A stretch of 37,736 nucleotides of DNA, from contig DYSK01000003.1 in NCBI GenBank assembly GCA_020718315.1, forward strand, positions 1-37,736. The letters run 5' to 3'. Shown one piece after another: positions 1-9,577 of this stretch. A model generated the notes under the pieces. It saw nothing but the letters and a program-made list of their open reading frames with translations, had not been told where the DNA came from and searched no databases. The stretch comes from Draconibacterium orientale (GTDB lineage Bacteria; Bacteroidota; Bacteroidia; Bacteroidales; UBA12170). A program made the position numbers and the translations under genes. The first letter of the stretch is position 1. The number at the start of each line of letters is the position of its first letter.

Positions 1-221
1 TGACCACCATTACCGTTGTTGCCGACGAAGATTGGATAGTGGTAGTTACCAACATGCCTGTAAAAAACACCTTTAAAGCGATTGTTTGTTAATGCGCCCA
101 GAATATGACGCATTTTGCTCCCGGCTACTTTTTGCAGGGCTTCACTCATGAGTTTCATTCCAAATAGAAAAAAACCCAAAGCTCCTATTAAAGTGATTGT
201 TCCCCAGAAAATAGAAAAAAT
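1..221 (-). pseudogene. Na/Pi cotransporter family protein, N-terminal part, frameshifted and truncated by the window edge
   Basis: Minus-strand translation gives FWGTITLIGALGFFLFGMKLMSEALQKVAGSKMRHILGALTNNRFKGVF. Dropping one T from the 6-T run (plus strand A62-67) continues as TGMLVTTTIQSSSATTVMVV, the QSSSATT signature of Na/Pi cotransporters. As given, the frame is shifted. No ATG/GTG/TTG start lies upstream of FWGT. Confidence 0.7.
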
Positions 222-267
222 ACTCCTCCTTTTCTATACTGTTTTTTAGATTGTATTCAAACCGAGA

Positions 268-1854
268 TCAAAACTTCTCGTCGTATTTTGTCCATAAATC
301 ATTGCCCATTTTCCAAGCAGCATCCACCACTTTATTTCCCCAAAACAGCGTGTGTTCCGTGAGTTTTTCTTGTGCTTTTTTTGGATTTTTCGTATAAATT
401 TCCAAGACCTCTTTTTCAAAAGCATCGGTATTCGCAAAAAGTTCCTGTTGCATTGGAACAAACAATGCGTCCACGTCTTTGTGCATATCGCCCCAGCGTT
501 GTGCTGCCAAAGTTCCCATTCTGTTGAAAGCCCACCAAGCCGATTCGTAGGTAAATCCATCGCGGCCGCAGGTTTTGTATGATTTTGGCAGATCGGTAGT
601 TCCTGCATAAACGGGAATATAAATGGATGTGGCCATATTGTCCATCGCCAACCATTCCACACCACCAATCATATTGGGAAGCCAATCTCTACTCTGAATA
701 ATGGTTCCATACATGGTGTACCAGCGAGCAATGGTTCTTTCGCCCAATTCGCCCCAACCACCATTAATTCGGTGCAATTTCAGTTCGTCGTAAGGCATAT
801 GAGGATTTGCCATGGGCGATAGGATGCTTTTTCCATTTTCATCCATCACGCGCATATTTTTACGTACATCGAATTCTGTTCCTTCGTAATAATCTTTAAA
901 AATGCGCACCATTTCTGGGAGCGTAACCAATGTATCCGGTTTTATTGAAAATGGGTAGTCGGAGGCGTTTGGGTCCAATTTCAAACTTGGAGCCATCAAA
1001 TCAAAAACACGCCATTCCCGTCTTCTCGAAGCCATCGAAGTTCGGCTTTCGGGAGCATAAGCATAATTGAATCGAAAAATTTCTTTTTCGGGATTCCAGT
1101 AGCCTTTGTCCCTAGCTACTTGATAAACATTGTTGGAGGCCATGAAAAAATCTGCATTTTCCAAATCAATTTCTTTGATAGTGCTGGCGTTTGCATTTAC
1201 AGATACATGATTGTCGGGGACGCGCTGAGCGGCCCAAATGGCACCCACTTTTCCTGCTCCCGGGCCCACAATTTCCAAATGCCATACTTCTTTTGGATCG
1301 GAAATAGTTAGGCATTCGCCAAAATCGTTCCAGCCGTATTTTTCCAACAATTCGCCCGAAAGCGCAATGGCTTCTCTGGAAGTTTCGCATCGCTCAAGCA
1401 AAATCAAACATAAACGTTGGCAGTCGATCAATCCGGCATCGCTTTGCAATTCTTCGCGTCCGCCAAAAGTACTTTCGCCCATGGCCAATTGCTTGTCGTT
1501 CATGCTTGGATACGCGGTATTGATAAATCCGTTTGTTTCACTTACCTGAGGAATTGTTCCTATTTCGATATTTGCATAGGCGGGCATTGGGCGACTGTTG
1601 TCGGCAACGCGTTTGTACATTTTGGAAACAGAACCTTCTTTGTATTTTCTGGGAGGAACAATATCTATCCATGAACGTGTGCGATGACTGTCGTCGGTAT
1701 GCGAAGTCATTACAGAACCATCAAAAGTGGCTAATTTCCCTACGGTAATCGAAGTGCAAGCTTCGGGAAATCCGCCTTGCCAATCGCTTTTATCGGCTGT
1801 TTGTGCCAAAGCCAAAAAAGGGAACAGAAATAGAATAAATACAAATTTGTTCAT
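268..1854 (-). CDS. C69 family dipeptidase (secreted)
   Basis: Signal peptide MNKFVFILFLFPFLALAQ; ACTSITVGKLATFDGSVMTSHTDD resembles the C69/U34 N-terminal Cys nucleophile region. Start moved to the internal Met from the ORF-track start at 1878. Confidence 0.88.
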   Translation of the reverse strand: MNKFVFILFLFPFLALAQTADKSDWQGGFPEACTSITVGKLATFDGSVMTSHTDDSHRTRSWIDIVPPRKYKEGSVSKMYKRVADNSRPMPAYANIEIGTIPQVSETNGFINTAYPSMNDKQLAMGESTFGGREELQSDAGLIDCQRLCLILLERCETSREAIALSGELLEKYGWNDFGECLTISDPKEVWHLEIVGPGAGKVGAIWAAQRVPDNHVSVNANASTIKEIDLENADFFMASNNVYQVARDKGYWNPEKEIFRFNYAYAPESRTSMASRRREWRVFDLMAPSLKLDPNASDYPFSIKPDTLVTLPEMVRIFKDYYEGTEFDVRKNMRVMDENGKSILSPMANPHMPYDELKLHRINGGWGELGERTIARWYTMYGTIIQSRDWLPNMIGGVEWLAMDNMATSIYIPVYAGTTDLPKSYKTCGRDGFTYESAWWAFNRMGTLAAQRWGDMHKDVDALFVPMQQELFANTDAFEKEVLEIYTKNPKKAQEKLTEHTLFWGNKVVDAAWKMGNDLWTKYDEKF

Positions 1855-1974
1855 TGGTGTCTGATTTTGAAAGAGCAAAAGTAAACAATAATCTACAAAG
1901 TAATTTTAACAATTCGGAATCGCGTTTCGGATGCCTAAAAATTTTGTAATATTGAACTGAAAATAAATGTACCG

Positions 1975-2307
1975 ATGATATTCTTTCGACTTTTACCCGC
2001 TATTATTAGCCTCTTGCTCTTGGCAGCACATTTCTCCCGAATCGATTTAACGCCACTTGCCGTATTGATTCTCTTGTTTCCTTTTGCGTTTTTGATAAAG
2101 AAAGCATGGGTTTTAAAGGTAATACAGGGACTGATTCTTTTGGGCGCTTTGGAATGGCTGAGAAGTTTGTACGACTATATTCAGATTTATCAATCGAACA
2201 ATCAGCCGTGGACAAAACTCGTTTTTATAATGGGAGGAGTGGCTTTGTTTACTTTTGTGTCGGCTTTGCTTTTGAGTACGAAAAAAATCAAAGAACATTT
2301 TCGTTAG
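1975..2307 (+). CDS. small hypothetical multi-pass membrane protein
   Basis: 110 aa with about four hydrophobic segments; stop overlaps that of the convergent gene. Confidence 0.65.
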   Translation: MIFFRLLPAIISLLLLAAHFSRIDLTPLAVLILLFPFAFLIKKAWVLKVIQGLILLGALEWLRSLYDYIQIYQSNNQPWTKLVFIMGGVALFTFVSALLLSTKKIKEHFR

Positions 2308-2792
2308 CCCAGATATTCCGGATGTTTTTTCTGAATAAACAAGGCAATAATGGCCGATGTTATTGTTCCCATTATGAGTGCACCAACAAATCCTTGAATC
2401 AAATAATTCTTTAGATTGAAATAGTCGTTGGCTTGCTGTTGGGTTAATTTTCCTTGTTCAACGGAATAGGCAATGGCGTTCGAAAAATAGTCGGGCGAAA
2501 TAGCGAAACTCGTTATCCATTGAGATAAGGGGCTTAGAACGGCCACCACAATTGCTATTCCTAATCCATAAAAGAAACCATGTTTCCATTGCATGATCGA
2601 TTTGTCGTTTTTACGCTTGTCCAGAAAAGCGAAAATATAAATCAGAATAGCCACAATGGCGAAAAAATTGGTGTAAATGGCATGAATAGCAATTTTTGGC
2701 CCATGCCAGCCCATCCATTTTTCAAAAATCATCCAAAGAATAGATAAGACAGTGAAAATGACTCCCCATTTGATTTCAAATTTGTACTTCAT
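2304..2792 (-). CDS. DUF4199 domain-containing membrane protein
   Basis: MKYKFEIKWGVIFTVLSILWMIFEKWMGWHGP...YIFAFLDKRKND and the C-terminal QGFVGALIMGTITSAIIALFIQKK are typical of DUF4199. Confidence 0.8.
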   Translation of the reverse strand: MKYKFEIKWGVIFTVLSILWMIFEKWMGWHGPKIAIHAIYTNFFAIVAILIYIFAFLDKRKNDKSIMQWKHGFFYGLGIAIVVAVLSPLSQWITSFAISPDYFSNAIAYSVEQGKLTQQQANDYFNLKNYLIQGFVGALIMGTITSAIIALFIQKKHPEYLG

Positions 2793-3060
2793 CGATTTAT
2801 ATTTTTGAATGTAAGCCAATTAAATTTCCTTCTGAATTTTCTGATAATGGACAAACCGATAAACCTACTTAACGAAAAGCCTTGGAATAAAACGCCTTTG
2901 CGCGCTTATGTCTTCTGCATATATTTCGAACCAGTCAATTGCATTTTGGCCTTTCATCAGGAGAAATTTAGAATTTGCCGCTAAAGTACAGTCAAAACAA
3001 CGGCGGAATAGGAGAATATTGTTAAAGAAGTGCTAAATCGACATTGAGTGGCGTCGCCGC

Positions 3061-3846
3061 TTAAACGTCTATTTCTCCAACTAAAAAGCTTTTTGCGGAT
3101 CCGGAAATAAGAACGCGGTCATTCATCATCTCACAAACCAAATTGCCTCCTCTTTTGGAAAGTTGCTGGGCCGTAAGTTGTTGTTTTCCTAAAATAGTGC
3201 TCCAATAAGGCGTTAGGCTGGTATGTGCTGAGCCGGTTACGGGATCTTCCGGAACGCCTATTTGAGGTGCAAAGAAACGAGAAACAAAATCAACTTCGTC
3301 GCCTTTGGCAGTGACGATTACACCCCGCATTCCGGCTTGAGTAATCAAAGCAAAGTTGGGCTCTATGTTTTGGATTTGTTGTTGCGATTCAAAAACCAAT
3401 AAGAAATCGGTTTTGCCTTTGTAGGTTGCGATGGGTTTCGCCCCAAAAGCTTCTTCGAGTAAAGGAATAGACAAAATTTCTTCAAGGAAATCTTGCGGAA
3501 AATCCAACTGTAGCTCTTCGCCGTTTTTTCGAACAAAGAGTTCGCCCGAGTTTTTTGTGACAAACCGAATTTGATTTGATTTTACGCCTAAATGTGCAAA
3601 CAAAACATAGGCCGAAGCCAGTGTTGCATGGCCGCATAAATCTACTTCCGCTTCGGGTGTAAACCACCGAATCTCAAAAAAATCTTCCTTTGAAACAACA
3701 AAAGCCGTTTCGGCTAAATTGTTTTCTGCCGCTATGGATTGCATCAAGGTTTCCGAAATCCATTTTTCTAATACACAAACGGCTGCCGGATTTCCGGCAA
3801 ACAGTTGATTTGTGAAAGCATCGATTTGATAAATTGGAATTTTCAT
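3061..3846 (-). CDS. PhzF family isomerase/epimerase-like protein
   Basis: IYQIDAFTNQLFAGNPAAVCVLE, LAETAFV, DLCGHATLASAYVLF and FFAPQIGVPEDPVTGSAHTSL are PhzF hallmarks. Confidence 0.92.
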   Translation of the reverse strand: MKIPIYQIDAFTNQLFAGNPAAVCVLEKWISETLMQSIAAENNLAETAFVVSKEDFFEIRWFTPEAEVDLCGHATLASAYVLFAHLGVKSNQIRFVTKNSGELFVRKNGEELQLDFPQDFLEEILSIPLLEEAFGAKPIATYKGKTDFLLVFESQQQIQNIEPNFALITQAGMRGVIVTAKGDEVDFVSRFFAPQIGVPEDPVTGSAHTSLTPYWSTILGKQQLTAQQLSKRGGNLVCEMMNDRVLISGSAKSFLVGEIDV

Positions 3847-4001
3847 ACAGTTTTTATTTAATTTTTATAAACCGGCAGTCAGATTCTTCTAAATTCGTGT
3901 TGATTGATAGCTCAAAGCTTTGGCAATCAGTAAACGAACATTTCCGAAGACATCGCGTGCAAAATTAAAAAATTCTTATACTTGGAAAAAGGCTTTTCCG
4001 T

Positions 4002-4009
4002 TACCTTTG
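4002..4009 (+). promoter_or_regulatory. Bacteroidetes-type -7 box TACCTTTG upstream of the M23-like gene
   Basis: TAnnTTTG match with TTG 17 nt upstream (3982-3984). It places the start at 4028 rather than 3920. Confidence 0.6.
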
Positions 4010-4027
4010 CAAAATAACAATTTAAGT

Positions 4028-5242
4028 ATGCTAAAAAACCTTGTCGTCCCTTTCTATATTTTCTCGTTCTTACTCTTTTCGATAAGTTCCTGCAAATCGC
4101 CCCAAAAGCCCGTAGTCGAAATTGCAAAAAAAGAGCCTAAAATACTTTTTAATTTGCCCGCAGATTCTTTTTATGTTGAAACGGAATTGGTACGAAAAAA
4201 CGAAAATTTATCAGACATTTTTCTCAAGAAAGGAGTTTCTTACAATCAAATGGCCGAAATTGTTGAAGCAACCAAATCTGTTTTTGATGTTCGCAAAATT
4301 AAAGCCGGAAATTCATATTACGTATTCAAAAATCGCGATGCTTCCAAGAGCATTCGCTACTTGGTTTACGAAAGAAATAGGGTTGAATATGTTGTTTTCG
4401 ATCTAAAAAGTCCAATTAAAGTGATTGCCGGTCGCAAAGAACTCATTCGCATTTTGGACACGCTCGAAGGAACCGTAAATTCCTCTTTGTGGAACTCAAT
4501 CATCGAAAACAAGGCAAGCCCCGAATTGGCAAATGAACTTTCGGATATTTACGGCTGGACGATCGATTTTTTTGGTATTCAAAAAGGAGATTCTTATCGT
4601 GTTTATTATGAGCGATTTGTAGTTGAAAATGATACGTTTGGAATTGGTCGAATTTTTGCTGCAAAGTTTAACCATATGAAAACCGACTACAATGCCTATT
4701 ATTTTACGCAAGGTAGTGTTGGCGAATATTTCGACGAAAAAGGAAATAGTTTACGCAAGGCTTTTCTGAAAGCGCCGCTTCAATTTAAACGGGTAAGTTC
4801 TCATTTTTCGAACAGTCGAATGCATCCGGTATTGAAAATTCGTCGGCCTCATCATGGAGTTGATTATGCTGCGGCTTCCGGAACGCCCGTTTATACAATT
4901 GGCGATGGCGTGGTGTTAAAAAAAGCGTATCAAGCCAGCGGCGGTGGAAACTACGTAACAATCAAACACAATGCAACCTACACAACAACCTATATGCATT
5001 TAAAAGCGTTTGCAAACGGCATTCAGGTTGGCAAACGACTTAAACAAGGCGATTTGGTTGGGTATGTTGGCCAAACCGGCTTGGCCAGTGGCCCACATTT
5101 GGATTTCAGAGTTTTCAAAAATGGAAGTCCAATAGATCCTCTAAAGCTACAATCACCACCGGCAGAGCCGATAAATCAGAAATACAAGGTAGAATTTTTG
5201 GCACTCCGCGACAGCTTAAATAAAGTGCTGTATTCAAAATAG
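4028..5242 (+). CDS. M23/LytM-domain lipoprotein, probably degenerate (HLD instead of HxH)
   Basis: Lipoprotein-like N-terminus LLFSISSCKS; LytM domain RMHPVLKIRRPHHGVDYAAASGTPVYTIGDGVV...YMHLKAF...SGPHLDFRV. Confidence 0.9.
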   Translation: MLKNLVVPFYIFSFLLFSISSCKSPQKPVVEIAKKEPKILFNLPADSFYVETELVRKNENLSDIFLKKGVSYNQMAEIVEATKSVFDVRKIKAGNSYYVFKNRDASKSIRYLVYERNRVEYVVFDLKSPIKVIAGRKELIRILDTLEGTVNSSLWNSIIENKASPELANELSDIYGWTIDFFGIQKGDSYRVYYERFVVENDTFGIGRIFAAKFNHMKTDYNAYYFTQGSVGEYFDEKGNSLRKAFLKAPLQFKRVSSHFSNSRMHPVLKIRRPHHGVDYAAASGTPVYTIGDGVVLKKAYQASGGGNYVTIKHNATYTTTYMHLKAFANGIQVGKRLKQGDLVGYVGQTGLASGPHLDFRVFKNGSPIDPLKLQSPPAEPINQKYKVEFLALRDSLNKVLYSK

Positions 5243-5343
5243 AAGTGATGTGAGCAAAAACAAGGTTTATATGACCGAAATGAGTGCAATATTTTAGAAG
5301 AGAAAGCTCAATTTTAGTAATTTAGCAAAAGTAAAAAGAGAGT

Positions 5344-6222
5344 ATGGCTAAAAAATCAGAAAAAGTAAGTAAAAGAAAGTTGCAATCGTCTTACTTTACA
5401 ACTATAGTAAGCATCAGTTTAGTGTTGTTTATGCTTGGTCTTCTTGGTCTTTTGATATTGAATAGCAAAAAACTTGCCGACCACGTTAAGGAAAATATCG
5501 GATTCTCTATTGTGATGAATCCGGGTGTAAAAGAAGCGCGTATTCTTGAATTGAAAAAAAATCTGGATGCCGAGCAATTTGTTCGCTATGCCGAATACAT
5601 TACTCCCGAAGATGCTGCCCAAGAACTGCAAAAAGATTTAGGCGAGGATTTTTTAGGATTTTTGGGGTTTAACCCACTTTTGCCATCCATCGATTTGCGT
5701 TTAAGTGCCGATTATGCGAATATGGACAGCCTCAAAGTAATCGAAAAACAACTTTTAGAAAACTCCGATATCAAGGAAGTCTATTACCAAGAGTCGTTGG
5801 TGGAATTGGTCAATCAAAACATCCGTCGATTGGGATTTATTATTTTGGTATTCAGCCTGTTGCTTTTGTTCATCTCCATCGCCCTAATCAACAATACAAT
5901 TCGTTTGGCTGTGTACTCCAAGCGATTTCTTATTCGAACCATGCAACTTGTGGGCGCTACACGTGGATTTATTCGTCGTCCATTTTTAATTACCGGAGTT
6001 ATGCATGGATTGCTTGCTGCTTTGATTGCATCGGCTATGCTTGCCGTGATTATTTATTTTTCGATGAGAGAAATCCCCGAACTATTGACTTTGCAAGACT
6101 ATAATCTATTCCTGAGCTTGTTTGCGGTGGTCATATTTTTGGGTGTTTGTATCACTTGGGTTTCAAATTTTTCGGCCGTTAATAAATATTTAAAAGCAAA
6201 AGCAGACGAGCTTTATCATTAA
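5344..6222 (+). CDS. ftsX: cell division protein FtsX-like permease
   Basis: N-terminal TM, extracellular domain (ENIGFSIVMNPGVKEARI), C-terminal TM helices with RLAVYSKRFLIRTMQLVGATRGFIRRPFL; 292 aa. Confidence 0.9.
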   Translation: MAKKSEKVSKRKLQSSYFTTIVSISLVLFMLGLLGLLILNSKKLADHVKENIGFSIVMNPGVKEARILELKKNLDAEQFVRYAEYITPEDAAQELQKDLGEDFLGFLGFNPLLPSIDLRLSADYANMDSLKVIEKQLLENSDIKEVYYQESLVELVNQNIRRLGFIILVFSLLLLFISIALINNTIRLAVYSKRFLIRTMQLVGATRGFIRRPFLITGVMHGLLAALIASAMLAVIIYFSMREIPELLTLQDYNLFLSLFAVVIFLGVCITWVSNFSAVNKYLKAKADELYH

Positions 6223-6233
6223 AGAAATATAGA

Positions 6234-6241
6234 TAAATTTG
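6234..6241 (+). promoter_or_regulatory. -7 box TAAATTTG upstream of the DUF3098 gene
   Basis: Exact TAnnTTTG match about 93 nt upstream of the start at 6334. Confidence 0.4.
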
Positions 6242-6333
6242 CCTCGTAGAGATTAGCAAAAAGCCTTCGCTATTTGAAGACGAATATATTCCTCCAGCGT
6301 AGGCCAGTTTTTAATCTAAAAGAAAAAAATAGA

Positions 6334-6600
6334 ATGAAAAAGGAAACTGATAACACAACAAATAAGCCTGAACTTACTATATTCGAAAAGCATAATTTCA
6401 AATTCCTCCTCATAGGTTTAGGATTGATACTCCTTGGATTTATACTGATGTTGGGCGGTGGAACCGATTCTCCAAATGAATTCAACCAAGCAATGTTTGG
6501 TTTTCGACGACTCTCTCTAGCGCCCATATTAATTTTGGCGGGATTTGCTGTCGAAATTTATGCCATTATGAGCAAACCAAGTTCGAATAAGAAGGCCTAA
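6334..6600 (+). CDS. DUF3098 domain-containing membrane protein
   Basis: FKFLLIGLGLILLGFILMLGGGTDSPNEFNQAMFGFRRLSLAPILILAGFAVEIYAIM; location between ftsX and truB. Confidence 0.88.
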   Translation: MKKETDNTTNKPELTIFEKHNFKFLLIGLGLILLGFILMLGGGTDSPNEFNQAMFGFRRLSLAPILILAGFAVEIYAIMSKPSSNKKA

Positions 6601-6799
6601 TATTTCTTGCAAACAAAACTGGTTTTCTATTCGTTCACAAAGAACTTTCGTAGCATTGAGTATTCGTTTTTAATAAATTTTTAATGTGTGCCAGACCAGA
6701 ATTGTTTCCATGTGCTTTAATTTAAAAAAAACAGAAATCAATGCTTTACATTTTGATTCAGAAAAGAATCCGTCGTCAATCGTATAAAAAAACACCATT

Positions 6800-7492
6800 T
6801 TGACCACTTTCGATTTTCAAAAAGGAGAATTAATTCTCATCGACAAACCCTATCAGGCCACCTCTTTTGATATAGTTAAAAGAGTAAAATACCATGCCAA
6901 ACGAATTAGCGGCATCAAAGGAATCAAAGTTGGCCATGCCGGAACGCTCGATCCGTTGGCCACCGGATTGCTCATTATTTGTACCGGAAAGATAACCAAA
7001 GAAATTGATTCCTTTCAAGCCCAAGAAAAAGAATATACCGGCACTTTTTATTTAGGCGCTACAACGCCCTCCTTCGATTTGGAAAAGGAAGTCGATCATA
7101 GGTTTGATATCTCTGCTATCACTGAAGAGCAAATCCGGCAAGCAAAAAATCTTTTTATCGGCGAAATAGAACAAACTCCACCCATTTTTTCCGCTGTAAA
7201 AATTGACGGGAAAAGAGCCTACGATTATGCACGAAACGATGAAGAAGTTCATATCAAAGCAAAAAAGATCCACATTTACGATTTTGAACTTTTACGTATC
7301 AATCTGCCCGAAATAGATTTTCGTATTCGCTGTAGCAAAGGAACGTATATTCGTTCGTTGGCACGCGATCTTGGTTTGGCGCTCAACAGCGGCGCCCATT
7401 TGATTGCGCTCAGACGAACCAAAATTGGAAATTTTAAAGTCGAAGACGCTTTCACGCTCGATCAATTTAAAGAGTTGGCAGAAAAACTGTAA
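6800..7492 (+). CDS. truB: tRNA pseudouridine(55) synthase TruB (TTG start)
   Basis: GELILIDKPYQATSFDIVKRVK, KVGHAGTLDPLATGLLIICTGKITK, KGTYIRSLARDLG. In-frame TAA at 6785-6787 and no upstream ATG, so TTG is the likely start. Confidence 0.95.
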   Translation: MTTFDFQKGELILIDKPYQATSFDIVKRVKYHAKRISGIKGIKVGHAGTLDPLATGLLIICTGKITKEIDSFQAQEKEYTGTFYLGATTPSFDLEKEVDHRFDISAITEEQIRQAKNLFIGEIEQTPPIFSAVKIDGKRAYDYARNDEEVHIKAKKIHIYDFELLRINLPEIDFRIRCSKGTYIRSLARDLGLALNSGAHLIALRRTKIGNFKVEDAFTLDQFKELAEKL

Positions 7493-7645
7493 TCGTTTCC
7501 TCCAAGCAGAAATGGCTGCAGGCCTGACAAATTATTTACCGAACCGATTCAAGCCGGTTTTCTCTTTCGTTTGAAACTTAACGCTCTTAAATGGTGATTG
7601 GAAATGGTTTTTCAACACTGTTGCGTTCAATTCTTTTTCTTTTTT

Positions 7646-7678
7646 TTGTGCATTCTACAATAAACAAACTTAAATTTG
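7646..7678 (+). promoter_or_regulatory. TTG-N22-TAAATTTG promoter
   Basis: TTG 7646-7648 and TAAATTTG 7671-7678, upstream of the OMP gene at 7715. Confidence 0.6.
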
Positions 7679-7714
7679 GTTTCAATCTAGAAACACCTTA
7701 AAACTTAGTACAAC

Positions 7715-8227
7715 ATGTTAAAAAAATTTATTCTCATCGCTAGCGTGGCGCTATTTTCTTTAGGCAGTCAAGCTCAATATGTTTTCGACGAAGGCGATAT
7801 TGCCATCAATGCAGGTTTTGGATTTCTGTCGGTCGATGGCTTACTTCCGTCGATAAATGTAAGTGCAGAATTGGGTTTAATTCCTACCGGAGATATAGGC
7901 GTAATCTCAGCCGGCGGCGCAGTTGAATACAAATATTCCGAATTGTTGGGATACAATTATCATCAATTCTCCATTGGGCCACGTGCAGCTTGGCATCTAA
8001 AATTACCTTTTCTTGAAAATTCCAACTATGATTTGTATGCCGGAATAGGTCTTGGTTTGCATGTATATAGTGTTTACAACGGAATTGGCCTTGACCCCAA
8101 AATAGGTCCTTATATGGAAGCTTTTGCGGGCGGAAGAATGATGTTTGACGATACTTTTGGCGTATTTGCCGAATTGGGTGGCGGCTCCGTTGCGGCTATA
8201 AAAGCCGGACTGACTATGCGATTATAG
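7715..8227 (+). CDS. small outer-membrane beta-barrel-like protein
   Basis: Signal peptide MLKKFILIASVALFSLGSQAQ; alternating Gly/aromatic strands; terminal AGLTMRL. Confidence 0.75.
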   Translation: MLKKFILIASVALFSLGSQAQYVFDEGDIAINAGFGFLSVDGLLPSINVSAELGLIPTGDIGVISAGGAVEYKYSELLGYNYHQFSIGPRAAWHLKLPFLENSNYDLYAGIGLGLHVYSVYNGIGLDPKIGPYMEAFAGGRMMFDDTFGVFAELGGGSVAAIKAGLTMRL

Positions 8228-9361
8228 ATTCTCGTGTAAGCGAAAAAAATCGGCGGCAATCCCGTCGGCAAAAAACAAACCTTTTTCACTTAGAAAATAG
8301 CGGTCAGTGCTTTCGAGCATTTGGCCGCTGTTTATATATTTCTTCGCCATCAATTCAAATTCCTGAACCCACAAAAAATCGAAAGTTTGTTTTAGATATT
8401 GAATGTCGACGCCCCATTTTGTCCGCAATCCCGTCATAATGCTTTCGTTCCATTGATCGCGTAGGCTGAGAGTCTCCGTTTCGGAAGGAATGTTCCCAAC
8501 TCTCAATTGTTCGATATAGGTGTTGATGTGCGACACATTCCACGAGCGAGAATGTGAATTGAATGAATGGGCTGATGGGCCAATACCCAAATATTTATTC
8601 CGCATCCAATAATTGGTATTGTGAATGGCATATTTCTGGTTAAAAGCAAAGTTCGAAATTTCGTATTGTTCGAGGCTGTTTTGCTTGGCAAACTCCAATA
8701 ATAACTTGAACTGTTCTTCACTTTGTACATCACTGGGCGCCGCATATTTCCCTTTCTTAATCAGCAAATCATAAGCTGTATTTTCTTCCCTTGTCAAGCT
8801 ATAGGCCGAAAGATGATCTATCTGCAAGGAGCGAAAAACGGCTAAATTTTTCAACCAACTGTCAGTGCTACTGATTGGAATACCATATATCAAGTCGATG
8901 CTCATCGAAGAAAAGCCGACATCATGAGCTCGTTTCAATATGTCCATTGCATCTTTTCCCGTGTGCAAACGATTCAAATAATGCAGTTCGTTGTCGTGGA
9001 AACTTTGAATGCCAATACTTAAGCGGTTTACGGGGCTTTGCTTTAGTATTTGCAAATAGTCCAGATTGAGGTCGTCGGGATTGGCCTCAAAAGTAATTTC
9101 GGCAGTTTTCGTTACCGGAAAAACGCGATGAATTTGTTCAAACAGGGAGTGAAGTTCTTTCTCTGTCAAAAGGCTGGGCGTTCCGCCACCAAAATAAATA
9201 CTTTCCAATTCCTCTCCGTTCAAATAGTCTTTTTGCAACGCTATTTCCTTGAGAAGCATTTCGACCAATTGCGGCTTTTGTTGAACATTGGCTTGCGAAT
9301 AGAAATTGCAATAGTGGCATTTTCGTTTGCAAAAAGGTATATGTAGATAAAGCCCGGCCAT
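8222..9361 (-). CDS. hemW: radical SAM heme chaperone HemW
   Basis: AGLYLHIPFCKRKCHYCNFYS (CxxxCxxC), IYFGGGTPSLL, RLSIGIQSFHDNELHYLNRLH, GIGPSAHSF. Confidence 0.94.
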   Translation of the reverse strand: MAGLYLHIPFCKRKCHYCNFYSQANVQQKPQLVEMLLKEIALQKDYLNGEELESIYFGGGTPSLLTEKELHSLFEQIHRVFPVTKTAEITFEANPDDLNLDYLQILKQSPVNRLSIGIQSFHDNELHYLNRLHTGKDAMDILKRAHDVGFSSMSIDLIYGIPISSTDSWLKNLAVFRSLQIDHLSAYSLTREENTAYDLLIKKGKYAAPSDVQSEEQFKLLLEFAKQNSLEQYEISNFAFNQKYAIHNTNYWMRNKYLGIGPSAHSFNSHSRSWNVSHINTYIEQLRVGNIPSETETLSLRDQWNESIMTGLRTKWGVDIQYLKQTFDFLWVQEFELMAKKYINSGQMLESTDRYFLSEKGLFFADGIAADFFRLHENL

Positions 9362-9544
9362 TTTAATTGCAATGATACGGTTTTATTTAGATGGAAAATA
9401 GGCAATTTTGCTAAGAATGAGGATTTTAGACTGTTGGCGTTCGTTATTGTACGGTTCAAAGAGAATAAAAAATTGGTTTTCAGCAGATTTGGAATCGGAA
9501 ATTTATTTGTGGATTTAAAAAAACCATTTAATTTTCAGCTCTAA

Positions 9545-9577
9545 TTGAATAAGTTTATCGATTAAAGATTAAATTTG
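9545..9577 (+). promoter_or_regulatory. TTG-N22-TAAATTTG promoter
   Basis: TTG 9545-9547 and TAAATTTG 9570-9577, upstream of the S46 peptidase. Confidence 0.6.

Noticed and set aside
3920-4027. N-terminal 36-residue extension of the M23-like protein in the ORF track
   Set aside because: A promoter-like TACCTTTG at 4002 and a signal/lipobox beginning at the Met at 4028 argue against it.
7541-7563. Weak terminator-like hairpin after truB (AACCG ... CGGTT)
   Set aside because: Only a 5-bp stem; not strong enough to call.
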